This document shows, one piece after another, positions 27,046 to 36,357 of a stretch of DNA of 64,000 bases. Made by a program: the position numbers and the translations under genes. This stretch comes from Verrucomicrobiaceae bacterium (GTDB lineage: Bacteria; Verrucomicrobiota; Verrucomicrobiia; Verrucomicrobiales; Akkermansiaceae). The DNA is taken from assembly GCA_027484055.1 (NCBI GenBank), contig JAIXQH010000062.1, positions 62,001 through 126,000 on the forward strand, written 5' to 3'. The first letter of the stretch is position 1. Each line of letters begins with the position of its first letter. Under the pieces are notes generated by a model. That model saw only the letters and a list, made by a program, of their open reading frames with translations. It was not told the DNA's origin and did no database searches.

Positions 27046-28695
27046 TCACTCTTCTGAGTTTTTGCCGGCTTTCCCCTTCTTTTTCTTAGTGGAGGCGGTT
27101 TCCGGATCTTGCTTGGCGAGGGCGAGGCATTCCTCGGCTCCTTTGGTCCAGACTTTCTCCAATTCCTTCGCTTTGCTAGGATTGGCCGCAGCGAGGTTCT
27201 TCGTTTCTGAGCGGTCTTTTGAGAGATCGTAGAGTTCCCATGGTTCATTTCTGGACGCGACGAGTTTCCAGTCGCCCACACGGACGGCGCGGTTGCCGAT
27301 ATGATTCCACCACAGGAATTCGTGATGCACGGTGCCGTTCTTGGTGAATGCGGGCACGAGACTGAGCCCCTGCATGGGTGGCACGGGCAAACCGCCAACG
27401 GTGGTGGGCTGCTTGGTGCCGGTGATGTCCAAAATCGTGGGAACGATGTCGATCAAGTGGCCTGGATCGGTGCGGAGTCCGCCATGTGACTTGATCCCGG
27501 CAGGCCAGCTCATGATCAGTGGGGTGGAGATGCCGCCCTCGTGATTCCAGGATTTGTGCAGCCGGAGGGGGGTGTTCGCGGTACTGGACCAGCCGGGGCC
27601 GATGCCGAGGTAGCTTTTGGCGGAGCCGACGGGTGCGGTGGGTTCTTCGCCATTGCCGCGGATGATTTGTTCGGCAGAGGCACCGTTGTCGGAGACGAAG
27701 AGGACGAGGGTGTTTTCCAAGCCACCCATTGAGCGAATTTGATCGAGCACGCGACCGATTTCCAGGTCCATGCGGTGGATCATGGCGGCGTGGACGGCCA
27801 TTTTAGAGGCTTGGAACTCCTTTTGCCCAGCGGTGAGCGAGTCCCATGAGACGGCGCGAGCGACTTCGTTTTCACCGATCATTTTTTTCAATTGGGCTTC
27901 CGGAAGGTTCCAACTCGGGATCGTCGCTGGCTCAAGTGGCGCGAGCGCACAGGTGACGATGCCGTTTTGCTTCAGCTTGGTCAGGCGTTCATCGCGCAAT
28001 ACATCCCACCCCGCGTTGTAGCGGTCTTTGTAGAGGGCGATGTCTTCTGGCAGCGCGTGCAGCGGGAAATGCGGGCTATGAAACGCGAGGTATTGGAAAA
28101 ACGGCTGGCCCGGATATTTCGCTGCATGGCCCTTGAGGTATTTGATCGCGTGGTCGGCGATGGCGACCGTGGAGTAGTAGTTTTTCCGATCCTTGCCGGG
28201 TGCTTGCTTGACGTTGTCTTCTGTGGTGCCAGACGGATCGAAGTAGCCATTTCCACCCTCGGAAATGTAAGAATGCTCAAAGCCACCTGCCGCGCCAGTT
28301 CCATCGATGTGCCATTTGCCAGAAAGGTAGGAATGATAACCGAGTGGATTGAGATAATGCGGCAACAGCATGGCCCAGCGTTGGCGGGTGCCCTTCGTTC
28401 CTCCACCGTCGCTGCCGAGCCCACCGATGTTGTCCCGCCTGACGGCTTGGGCGTAGTAACCGGTGAGTAGCGAGGCGCGGGAAGACCAACAACGAGCGGT
28501 GTTATAAAACTGGGTGAATCTGAGGCCGGTGCTGGCGAGGTGGTCGAGATTCGGCGTTTTGATTTCACTGCCGTAACAGCCCGCATCCGAAAACCCCATA
28601 TCATCGGCCACGATGATGAGCACGTTTGGCTTCTGCGGTGTCGCTGCTGCGATGAATGGCGAGAGGAGCAGAGAGAGGAGAAATGAATGTTTCAT
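27046..28695 (-). CDS. Secreted arylsulfatase A-like enzyme, CWSSR motif
   Basis: 549 residues, signal peptide ending AAAT. IVADDMGFSDAGCYG is the metal pair in the arylsulfatase-A subgroup style. The maturation motif is CWSSR within FYNTARCWSSRASLLTG, lacking the Pro. FVSDNGASAE is the second metal site. The large middle insert (residues about 250-330) and the C-terminal WNHIGNRAVRVGDWKL block are typical of this subgroup. The extreme C-terminus is Lys-rich (KKKKGKAGK). 10 bp downstream of the 28706 sulfatase. The pseudogene fragment at 30229 is closest to this type. Confidence 0.88.
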   Translation of the reverse strand: MKHSFLLSLLLSPFIAAATPQKPNVLIIVADDMGFSDAGCYGSEIKTPNLDHLASTGLRFTQFYNTARCWSSRASLLTGYYAQAVRRDNIGGLGSDGGGTKGTRQRWAMLLPHYLNPLGYHSYLSGKWHIDGTGAAGGFEHSYISEGGNGYFDPSGTTEDNVKQAPGKDRKNYYSTVAIADHAIKYLKGHAAKYPGQPFFQYLAFHSPHFPLHALPEDIALYKDRYNAGWDVLRDERLTKLKQNGIVTCALAPLEPATIPSWNLPEAQLKKMIGENEVARAVSWDSLTAGQKEFQASKMAVHAAMIHRMDLEIGRVLDQIRSMGGLENTLVLFVSDNGASAEQIIRGNGEEPTAPVGSAKSYLGIGPGWSSTANTPLRLHKSWNHEGGISTPLIMSWPAGIKSHGGLRTDPGHLIDIVPTILDITGTKQPTTVGGLPVPPMQGLSLVPAFTKNGTVHHEFLWWNHIGNRAVRVGDWKLVASRNEPWELYDLSKDRSETKNLAAANPSKAKELEKVWTKGAEECLALAKQDPETASTKKKKGKAGKNSEE

Positions 28696-28705
28696 GGGAA
28701 ATTGA

Positions 28706-30112
28706 TCAAGGGTGAGAGTTAAGGTTTAACTTTTTGCCCTTCTTTTTTCCGGAGCCGCCCGGCTCGGCGCCATCGTTATCCGAGGCTCCGGCGCCCCACT
28801 TGGGGGCGATGTTTCCGGCGTTCCACTGATCCCAAGCGGCTTGCAGTTCCTTGACTTTCTCAGGCTGGGTGGCGGCAAGATCCTTGGACTCGCCGATGTC
28901 TTCGCGGAGGTTGTAGAGCTTGAATGGGCTTGTCCTTTGGAGGCGTCCGCCGGAGGTGGGGGTTTCCGCATTGAGATCGTAGCGGACGAGTTTGAAATCA
29001 CCCGAGCGGATGGCCATTTGATCGCCAAAGCGCCAGAATAAAGAGTCGTGGGGCGCGGTGGAGTTTTCGCCCGAGAGGTAAGGGAGCAAATTCACGCCTT
29101 CGAGTTTCCACTCGGGCTTCGCGGTGACGCCCGCAGCGGCGAGGGCTGTGGCGTGTAAGTCGAGCTGGATCGCGGGTTTTTCAAAAACTCCCGGCTTCAC
29201 CTGTCGGGGCCATGAGACGATGAATGGCACACGGATGCCGCCTTCCAAGGTGGTGCGCTTGCTGCCACGGAGCGGGGTGTTGATGGAGGCGTTGACGGTG
29301 ACTCCATGCATGGTTGGGCCGCCGTTGTCGCTGATGAAAATGATGAGCGTGTCTTGTTCTAGTCCGGAGGTGGTGAGTTTTTGGCGGACCTTGCCGATGG
29401 CTTCATCCATGGCTAACATCATGGCATCGTATTTCTTGCGTTGTGGGTCTTTGATGTTAGGAAATTTTGCCAAACGATCATCCGTGGCATCCATTGGCGT
29501 GTGGACCGCGTTGAAGGCGAGGTAGAGAAACCATGGCTCGCTCTGGTGGCGGTCGATGAAATTGACCGCCTCGCGGCCAAAGGCGTCGGTGGTGTAGTCC
29601 ATTTCCGTCACGGGTTCGGTGCCGCGCAGAATGAGTGCAGACTTGAAATAGGAGTGTGCCCCGCCGAGGAAACCGAAAAATTCGTCGAATCCGCGCTTCT
29701 GCGGCTGCATGGCTGGCGTGCTTCCGAGATGCCATTTACCCACCACTCCGGTGGCATAGCCTGCGGTCTTGAGGTGATCTGCGAGGGTGCTTTCGGAAAC
29801 TGGCAGGCCATTCGCACCGGATGGATTGAATTCATGGCCGAAGCGATTTTGGTAGCGGCCGGTCAGCAAGCCCGCCCGCGTCGGGGAGCAGTAGGGACCG
29901 CTGACGTAACCATTGGTGAAATTCACTCCCGAGGCGGCGAGGGCGTCGAGATTCGGAGTGGGGATGTCCTTGCAGCCGTGAAATCCGACATCGGCGTAGC
30001 CCATGTCATCGCCGACGATGAAGAGGATATTCGGCTTTTCCCGCGCGGCGAGGGCAGTGCCTGTGATAAGGGCTAAGGCGCTAAGTGAAATGAGAGTTGG
30101 GTTTTTGAGCAT
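28706..30112 (-). CDS. Secreted sulfatase (family S1), CSPTR type
   Basis: 468 residues with a signal peptide ending ALAA. IVGDDMGYADVGFHG metal pair, canonical CSPTRAG motif, FISDNGGPTMHG second metal site, and a basic tail (GSGKKKGKKLNLN). It is the first intact gene of the continuous minus-strand run ending at 17504, so the operon promoter most likely lies in the 116-bp gap 30113-30228, or transcription reads through from the degraded copy upstream. Confidence 0.9.
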   Translation of the reverse strand: MLKNPTLISLSALALITGTALAAREKPNILFIVGDDMGYADVGFHGCKDIPTPNLDALAASGVNFTNGYVSGPYCSPTRAGLLTGRYQNRFGHEFNPSGANGLPVSESTLADHLKTAGYATGVVGKWHLGSTPAMQPQKRGFDEFFGFLGGAHSYFKSALILRGTEPVTEMDYTTDAFGREAVNFIDRHQSEPWFLYLAFNAVHTPMDATDDRLAKFPNIKDPQRKKYDAMMLAMDEAIGKVRQKLTTSGLEQDTLIIFISDNGGPTMHGVTVNASINTPLRGSKRTTLEGGIRVPFIVSWPRQVKPGVFEKPAIQLDLHATALAAAGVTAKPEWKLEGVNLLPYLSGENSTAPHDSLFWRFGDQMAIRSGDFKLVRYDLNAETPTSGGRLQRTSPFKLYNLREDIGESKDLAATQPEKVKELQAAWDQWNAGNIAPKWGAGASDNDGAEPGGSGKKKGKKLNLNSHP

Positions 30113-30228
30113 AATCGGTCGTCCTGAGACGCGATGAGGTGACTTATTTAGTGTTTTTTAGGCGAACGTTCATACCGCTGAGTCATGATGGGACTTTCAT
30201 GCACTTCAGCGAGTGATGAATCATTTGC

Positions 30229-30867
30229 TCACGGGGCTAGATGAGCGCGGGTGGCCCATGCTTGCCATTGGGCGATGTTGTAGAGTAGCCATTGGCCGCT
30301 GCCGATCTTGTCGTAAGCATTTTTCGCGTTGAAGACGGCTTTGAAATCACCCTGACGCACGGCTTTGCAGTCGTATTGTTCCCAGCAAAAGGTGCGCTGG
30401 GGATCGGGCTGAGGGGATCCAGCCATGGATGAGGCGAGGCTCGTGCCTTCGAGTGGGGTGATGTCCTGCCCTTGAAATGTCTTGGGGTAGGTTGCCCCGC
30501 TGGCTTGGAGGATGGTGGGCATGATGTCGGTGAGGTAGCCGGGAGTGGAGTCCAGCGAGCCGGGCTTGGCCTTCAATTCGGCGGGCCAGTGAATGATGGG
30601 TGGGGTGGAGATGCCGCCTTCGTGGAGGGTGGATTTAAATTTACGGAAGGGAGTGTTGGAGGCGTTTGCCCAGCCCGAGCCGTAAGAGACTACGCCAAAG
30701 TTTTTGGGGTTGTTGATTTGATCCTGTTTATGGCCGCCGAGGTCGGTGTAGGGCTCGGCGCAGGCTCCGTTGTCAGAGAAGAAAAAAATGAGGGTATTCT
30801 CCAGTTCACCGCGCTCCTTGAGGGGCGCGACGAGGCGACCGACATTCCAGTCCATGCGGTGGATCAC
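30229..30867 (-). pseudogene. Arylsulfatase A-like fragment, truncated at both ends
   Basis: 212 residues matching only the middle and C-terminal part of the CWSSR-type sulfatase: it begins in the MIHRMDWNVGRL helix and has the FFFSDNGACAEPY metal site, but no signal peptide, no DD pair and no maturation cysteine. Near the C-terminus, WLLYNIA jumps straight to QWQAWATRAHL, which looks like an in-frame deletion of the usual DPGE-xxxLA segment. The 5' breakpoint near 30870-30900 abuts unrelated DNA leading into a 21-bp repeat array. It cannot be an active sulfatase. Confidence 0.85.
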
Positions 30868-31058
30868 GGTGTAATCGCGATCTGTTTGATCCTAGGACGT
30901 TAACAAGGAAATTTCTGCTGGATCTCGCCCATTTTCCATAGGATACGCAGATCCAGTGAATACGAATTCGCGGCAAAAAGAAACACCCTCCCAAGTGCTC
31001 CTCCCGCGATCTACGTTTCCCCCACTGCGTCGCACCACCCGTCGGCTTCTCGCAAAAA

Positions 31059-31331
31059 TTCCTTTGCAAGGAACAAAATTTTGCCCGCAAGGAATGAAAT
31101 TGGAGCCGCAAACTGCAAAAATACCCCTGCTGGCAACAAAGTAATCACCGCTGGAGACAAAAAGCCTCCGTTGGCTACAAAACAACGCCTGCAAGCTAGA
31201 AAACAACCCCTGCTGCCTACAAAGCGCCACCCGCAAGCAGCTAAACAACTCCATCTACCCAAAAAACGAGCGCCGCAACCCCCATTGCACTCCCGCAAGC
31301 CACAAAACAATCCCAGCTCGCCACAAATAAA
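31059..31331. repeat. Array of 13 degenerate 21-bp direct repeats
   Basis: From 31059 the sequence can be laid out without gaps as thirteen 21-bp units, each with a central C-C/T-G-C-A/T-A/G-G core followed by a C-x-ACAAAA-like A-rich end. Examples are 31164-31184 (core CCGTTGGCTACAAAACA), 31185-31205 (GCCTGCAAGCTAGAAAACA) and 31290-31310 (CCCGCAAGCCACAAAACAA). Because 21 is a multiple of three, every frame shows a heptad peptide periodicity on both strands, for example units ending ATKQ, ARKQ, PTKR, AAKQ on the plus strand. The units are contiguous, so it is not CRISPR. It lies between a sulfatase pseudogene and a TPR gene. Confidence 0.8.
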
Positions 31332-31454
31332 CTCCACCCACCGATCCCGCCATCCCACCAGTTTTCTGAACCCAGACCGCAGATAAAGACAATATCGGTT
31401 ATTTGGTACTGGCCCCACAGACGTGAACTCTCGATACCTATCAGAAGATATTCT

Positions 31455-32486
31455 ATGAAAATCATCCTGTCTCTTGTCATGGCCGCATCATTCCTATCCG
31501 CACAAACGTGTCCGGCGCAGCCGGCGGATTTCTATCAGGACGCGATGAACGGCGGCAAGATGAACCCGGCTCAAGCTGCGGAGTTGGAAACCGCGTTGGA
31601 AGCGAAGCCCGATGACCTGCCTTCCCGTACCAAGCTTCTGGGATACTACTTCGGCAAAGGTTTCGGACGGGGCGAGGCACTCAAGAACCGGAGGAAGCAC
31701 GTTTTGTGGATCATCAGGAATCAACCCGGCTCCGAGCTTGCGTCGTTGCCTTATTGCCGCATGGATGGTTTTTTTGATCCTGAAGGATACGTGGAGGCGA
31801 AGAAACTATGGCAGGAACAGGCGGAAGTTTATCCGAAGGATCCCAAGGTGCTGGGACACGCCGCAGCCTTCTTTCTAATTTCGGACAGGGATCTGGCGGA
31901 GGGCTTCTTGAAACGCGCTCAAAAAGTCGAACCTGACAACCCGGAATGGTCGAACGATTTAGGACATCTTTACTCAATGGCGGATGATAAGGAATCCGCC
32001 CTGAAATCCCTTGCAGAATATGAAAAGGCCCAAGCCTCTGATCACCAGGAAAAGTCGAGGTTCTATCGCTTGGACAGCCTCGCGAAAGCGGCGATCAAGG
32101 CGGAGGATCTCGAAAAGGCCACACGATATGCTAAAGAGTCGCTCGAAGGAGCGGAGCGTTTTCCGAAAGACTGGAATCATGGAAACGCACTCCACCACGG
32201 AAACAACGTACTGGGGCTCGTGGCACTGAAACAAGGCGACTTCAAACTCGCTGCCGAGCACCTCATGAAGGCCGGGAAGACTCCAGGTTCGCCACAACTC
32301 AATTCATTCGGCCCTAACATGATACTCGCCAAGGCGCTGCTGGAAAAAGGCGGAAAAGACGCAGTGCTTGAATACTTCGAACTCTGCCGCAAGTTCTGGG
32401 AGATGGGCGGCGAACGTCTGGACCAGTGGACGAAGGATGTGAAGGCGGGCAATACTCCTGACTTCGGGGGAAACCTTGCCTACTGA
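31455..32486 (+). CDS. Secreted TPR-repeat protein
   Basis: 343 residues with a short signal peptide (ending CPAQ or SAQ, with a nearby Cys that could be lipidated). The mature protein is helical, with tetratricopeptide-like pairs, for example DPKVLGHAAAFFLISDRDLAEGFLKRAQKVEPDNPEW and GLVALKQGDFKLAAEHLMKAG. Probably a scaffold for protein contacts. It is the only plus-strand gene inside the sulfatase region, in a segment flanked by decayed DNA on both sides, so it may have arrived with the insertion that broke the neighbouring sulfatase. Confidence 0.75.
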   Translation: MKIILSLVMAASFLSAQTCPAQPADFYQDAMNGGKMNPAQAAELETALEAKPDDLPSRTKLLGYYFGKGFGRGEALKNRRKHVLWIIRNQPGSELASLPYCRMDGFFDPEGYVEAKKLWQEQAEVYPKDPKVLGHAAAFFLISDRDLAEGFLKRAQKVEPDNPEWSNDLGHLYSMADDKESALKSLAEYEKAQASDHQEKSRFYRLDSLAKAAIKAEDLEKATRYAKESLEGAERFPKDWNHGNALHHGNNVLGLVALKQGDFKLAAEHLMKAGKTPGSPQLNSFGPNMILAKALLEKGGKDAVLEYFELCRKFWEMGGERLDQWTKDVKAGNTPDFGGNLAY

Positions 32487-33100
32487 GTTCCGATCAAGGT
32501 AGTTTGGTCTCGTCTTTGGAATCTTTTGGTTCGCCCGTCCGGCTTCTTGTGGCAGGCCGATGGCGTTGAGTCTCTGAAGGAGATTCCCGGTGCCGTGGAA
32601 TCCGGTGCGGACGCCATGCTTGCCGGTGTTGATGAGAGGTGCTTGATTTTTTAGAGAATCAATGGCTCTTGTTCGGCATCGTAGAGGCGGAGAGCGGGGT
32701 AGTAGTCTTTGATGGGTTGCGAATCACCATAGCGCTGCTTTGCCAGGTTTCATCGGTTTAGCTGTGGGTGATCGTTCCATGGGCCTATTCAACGTTGATA
32801 GAGGCGATGAGTTCTGAGTGATCGCGGTGACCGCGTTCACTTAGGCGCAAGGAAAATGAATTGTCACCGGGATGCATCCACGGGGAGATCACGTCTGTTT
32901 CTTTTTTATCCCGGACTGGCCAAAGATGGGAGTGCTGGAAACAAGTGCCGTGGCAGCTTACGGGCGATGTGGCTTTGCTCAAAATCACTCAGCCGGAATT
33001 CTATGTGGGATTGTCACTGCTGCGGGTGACTTTAATTTGATAGGCGGCCTAACGAAGGCTCATGGCGGTTATTTCAATTTGCTAGGAAAGTATATCTTGA
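32487..33100 (-). pseudogene. Eroded coding remnants, frame broken
   Basis: About 600 bp with no intact gene. The minus strand carries pieces with coding character in different frames: a stretch containing DVISPWMHPGDNSFSLRLSE (about 32785-32900), a second frame ending QPIKDYYPALRLYDAEQE with a stop near 32655, and a third near 32540-32640 containing HGVRTGFHGTGNLLQRL. They read like one or two old genes broken by frameshifts. The ancestral family is not recognised. Confidence 0.4.
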
Positions 33101-34612
33101 TCAGGGTTTCTCGTTGGGCACTTGATAGAGTGTTTTCAAGCGGCTGAGTTCTTTTTTCATCACAAGGACGTCAGGTGCAGTCTCGGGCCTGCCGTAGCGG
33201 TTGTTCATTTCTGCTGGGTCGTCTTTGAGATCGTAGTATTCCCATTCTTCGCCGTTTGGAATCCCTTCGCCAAAAAAGCGGATGAGTTTGCGCTGACCGT
33301 CGAATACACCTTCATGGGGAGCGACGTGATGGGGTTTGGGGAATTCATAGTAATGGTAGTAGAGAGATTTCCGCCAATCGCTGGGTGTCTTGCCTTTCAA
33401 TAGCGGAACGAGGCTGCGGCCCTGCATGTCTGCGGGGATGGGGGCGCTTGCAAGATCGAGAAAGGTCTCGGCGAAATCGATATTTTGCACGAGGTCGGTA
33501 TTCACGGAACCCGCTTTAATTTTCCCCGGCCAGCGGGCGATGAGTGGCGTGCGGAATGATTCTTCATACATGAATCGCTTGTCGAACCAACCGTGCTCCC
33601 CCATGTAAAAACCTTGGTCGGAGGAATACATCACGATGGTATTTTCCTCTAAGCCCAGTTCCTTGAGGGTCACCATCACCTTGCCGATGTCTTCGTCCAT
33701 GGACCAAATGCAGCGCAGATAGTCTTTCATGTATTGCTGATACTTCCAGCGCACAAGGTCCTTACCAGTGAGTGATTTCTTTTGGAACTCCTGTTTGCGA
33801 GCGTCGAACTGTCCGGCGGGGAAGGACTCGTCATTTTTAGGAGTTCCTACTTTGAGGTCGGCGTCGAGGGACATGGTTTTGTCGATGCTCATATCCTGTG
33901 TTCTCGGTGCCGTAGTCCGGGTGGCGAAGTCGTCAAACAAGTTAGGAGGTTCGGGGATTTCGATATCTTCATAGCGTGCCATGTCCTTGGCAGCTGGGAT
34001 CCAAGTGCGGTGAGCGGCCTTGTGATGAATCATCAGCATGAAAGGCTTGGCGGGATCGCGCTGGTTCTTAAGCCAGTTGAGGGACTTCTCGGTGATGATG
34101 TGAGTGACGTAGCCTTGGTTTTCATTTTTACCAGCGGCGGTGATGAATCTGGGGTTGTTATAAACTCCTTGGCCGGGAAGCACATCCCAGTAGTCGAATC
34201 CCTGCATCGCTCCGTCGAGGTGGATTTTCCCAATGAGTGCGGTTTGATAGCCGTTGGCTTGAAGGACTTTTTGAAATTGAGGTTGGTTATGATCGAAGAC
34301 GCCGCCCTCGTTCACTAGCATGCCGTTTTGATGACTGTGCTTACCCGTGAGGAGTGTGGCGCGACTGGGGCCGCAAATGGAGTTTCCGACATAACAGCGA
34401 TCAAAGCGCATGCCCTCAGCTGCGAGACGGTCGATGTTGGGCGTCATATTGAGGCCTCTTAGGTGCCCTCCGTAGGCATCGATCGTTTGGTAGGAATGGT
34501 CATCCGAGAAGATCCAGACGATGTTAGGGCGTGAGGCTTGGGCCGCCTTGGCAGTCTGGCCGAAGCAAAACATCGCCATACTGGTGAAAGCGAGTGCAGG
34601 AACGAGTTTCAT
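33101..34612 (-). CDS. Secreted sulfatase (family S1), CGPSR type
   Basis: About 503 residues from the ATG at 34612, which opens a good signal peptide (MKLVPALAFTSMAMFCFG); the frame runs further to 34651 but those codons are not signal-like. IFSDDHSYQTIDAYGG metal pair, canonical CGPSRATLLTGKHSHQNG, and SSDQGFYMGEHGWFDKRF, which is characteristic of the N-acetylglucosamine-6-sulfatase/iduronate-type branch and differs from the DNGAP-type enzymes of the main array. The C-terminus has the usual WEYYDLKDDPAEMNN element. Confidence 0.9.
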   Translation of the reverse strand: MKLVPALAFTSMAMFCFGQTAKAAQASRPNIVWIFSDDHSYQTIDAYGGHLRGLNMTPNIDRLAAEGMRFDRCYVGNSICGPSRATLLTGKHSHQNGMLVNEGGVFDHNQPQFQKVLQANGYQTALIGKIHLDGAMQGFDYWDVLPGQGVYNNPRFITAAGKNENQGYVTHIITEKSLNWLKNQRDPAKPFMLMIHHKAAHRTWIPAAKDMARYEDIEIPEPPNLFDDFATRTTAPRTQDMSIDKTMSLDADLKVGTPKNDESFPAGQFDARKQEFQKKSLTGKDLVRWKYQQYMKDYLRCIWSMDEDIGKVMVTLKELGLEENTIVMYSSDQGFYMGEHGWFDKRFMYEESFRTPLIARWPGKIKAGSVNTDLVQNIDFAETFLDLASAPIPADMQGRSLVPLLKGKTPSDWRKSLYYHYYEFPKPHHVAPHEGVFDGQRKLIRFFGEGIPNGEEWEYYDLKDDPAEMNNRYGRPETAPDVLVMKKELSRLKTLYQVPNEKP

Positions 34613-34654
34613 GAAGTGAGGGTATTGACGCAACACCGTGGCGTGAATCATTTT

Positions 34655-34842
34655 TTTGTTTCATCTCCTCGCCTGCTGGGACTGCGCCTACGAGTAAATC
34701 GGCGAGTCGGGCGCGCATGGATTTCATCGGCTCTGGTTGGGGGGCGGCCACATTGTTTTGCTCGGAGATGTCAGCCAGTAAGTGATACAGTTCGCCGTGG
34801 CTTTCACCTGTGCGTCGTTTGGTATCGACCCAGGAATATAGG
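34655..34842 (-). pseudogene. C-terminal scrap of another sulfatase
   Basis: Minus-strand translation between two intact sulfatase genes gives GESHGELYHLLADISEQNN followed by VAAPQPEPMKSMRARL, the typical C-terminal sulfatase segment (L-Y-x-L-xxDxxExNN, then a helix with MRxRL). The preceding DNA belongs to the end of the 34843 gene, so only about 60 codons survive. It records a former additional sulfatase at this position or recombination between copies. Confidence 0.7.
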
Positions 34843-36357
34843 CTATTCGTCTTTGGCCTTCTTGTTCTTCTTATCTTTTTGTTTCCCTTCGTCTTCGATT
34901 CGATATTTCTTTAGGTCGAAACTTGGGTTCTTGACTGGAATGACCGCGTTGGTGTCTGCGAGGAACTTATCAATTAATGAATCCATGGCCTTCACCCGCT
35001 CTGGATCCTTGGCTGCGAGGTTGTTCTTTTCGCTGAGGTCATCGTGCAAGTTATAGAGTTGATAACGATGAGCTCCGTTTTCTCCGGCGAAGAAAATGCG
35101 AATGAGCTTCCAATCTCCCTGATGTGCAGTCACGGCGGGAGGAAGCCAATCCGGAACGCCCGGAGCATGTGGGAAATAGGTGAAAGTCGCTGGGCGGTCT
35201 TGGGTCTTACCTTGAAGGGCAGGCAGGATGCTTACGCCATCGAATTTCTGATCTGGAGCTGCTGGAAGACCGAGTCCGGCGAGGAAGGTCGGGTAGTAGT
35301 CCTCACTTTGCACGATGGTTTCATTTCGTGTGCCAGCGGCAGTGATGCCGGGCCATGCGATGATGAGTGGTGTGCGGACCCCTCCTTCAAATACAGTTGC
35401 TTTACCACCACGTAGAGGAGTGTTGCTGGTGGGAGTCGTGTCATCGATGGTGTTATACATATTTCCACCATTGTCAGAAGCGAAGACGATGATGGTGTGA
35501 TCAGCGATTTTGAGTCGATCGAGTGTATCAAGAAGAGTGCCGACTGCGTCGTCCATGCTTTCGACCATGGCTGCGTAGGTCGGGCTGTGTTGTGGGTCTG
35601 AGGGATTGACGATGCTGCGGTATTTGTCGATGAGGGCTTTCTTCGCATCAAATGGCGCGTGGACACTGAACATCCAGTAGTTGAGGTAAAACGGGCCGTC
35701 TTTGTGCTTTTCCATGAAAGCGGTGGCTTCTTTGGCCATGCGGTCCTCAATGTGTTGATTGGGTTCGCCTGGGTCGGCATCGAAGTCTTTAAACTTCCAT
35801 GGTGCGACGTAGCTGCCAGCAGGTCCAGCACCAGACCAATGTGGAAGATCCATATCGAAGCCTTGTTGTAGAGGTGAATACGGTTCTGGGCCGAGGTGCC
35901 ATTTTCCGAAGTGACCAGTCGCATAGCCCGCTGCCTTGAGGGTCTCTGGTAGCGTCTGATACGTCGTGTTCAGTCGGGTGACTGGATCGGGCGAAATGGA
36001 GGGCGAGGTAGCAGGAGCCTTGGTTCCTTCTGTGGCTTTCAGGACAACTTTCGGCAGGTGGCAGTTCGGCGTAGTGATACCAGTGCGCGCTGGACTGAGG
36101 CCAGTCAGCACGGCTGAGCGAGTCGGTGAACACAGGGGGCTTGCCGAGTAAGCACGAGAAAATGTCACGCCACGTTTGGCGAGGCGTTCGAGATTTGGGG
36201 TTTTGTAGAGTTTAGTTTTACCGTAAAGTGTCGTGTCTGCCCAGCCGAGGTCATCGGCGAGGATGAAGACGATGTTCGGCTTAGTGGTAACGGCGAATGA
36301 GGTTTGGTTCAGAAAGGCTAAACCCGACAGAAGTGTGATAAATAGTTTGGATTTCAT
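34843..36357 (-). CDS. Secreted arylsulfatase (family S1), CSPTR type
   Basis: 504 residues, signal peptide ending [19 protein letters not shown] metal pair, canonical [18 protein letters not shown], and [11 protein letters not shown] second metal site followed by a Thr/Pro-rich loop and [14 protein letters not shown]. The C-terminus is Lys-rich ([11 protein letters not shown]). The start overlaps the stop of a degenerate small secreted-protein gene (ATGA), the same coupling seen at 25392-25395. Confidence 0.9.
   Translation of the reverse strand: MKSKLFITLLSGLAFLNQTSFAVTTKPNIVFILADDLGWADTTLYGKTKLYKTPNLERLAKRGVTFSRAYSASPLCSPTRSAVLTGLSPARTGITTPNCHLPKVVLKATEGTKAPATSPSISPDPVTRLNTTYQTLPETLKAAGYATGHFGKWHLGPEPYSPLQQGFDMDLPHWSGAGPAGSYVAPWKFKDFDADPGEPNQHIEDRMAKEATAFMEKHKDGPFYLNYWMFSVHAPFDAKKALIDKYRSIVNPSDPQHSPTYAAMVESMDDAVGTLLDTLDRLKIADHTIIVFASDNGGNMYNTIDDTTPTSNTPLRGGKATVFEGGVRTPLIIAWPGITAAGTRNETIVQSEDYYPTFLAGLGLPAAPDQKFDGVSILPALQGKTQDRPATFTYFPHAPGVPDWLPPAVTAHQGDWKLIRIFFAGENGAHRYQLYNLHDDLSEKNNLAAKDPERVKAMDSLIDKFLADTNAVIPVKNPSFDLKKYRIEDEGKQKDKKNKKAKDE

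Noticed and set aside
25713..27398. Longer version of the sulfatase beginning at 27398
   Set aside because: The extra N-terminus is antiparallel-looking reading through the end of the previous sulfatase; the signal peptide starts at 26996.
31059..31331. Possible CRISPR array
   Set aside because: The units are contiguous 21-mers with no unique spacers and no cas genes nearby.
30892..31418. Open frames on both strands with heptad-repeat peptides (Leu/Phe/Ser-rich on minus, Lys/Pro/Gln-rich on plus)
   Set aside because: They come from the 21-bp DNA repeat, whose length is divisible by three; no start signal or domain supports translation.
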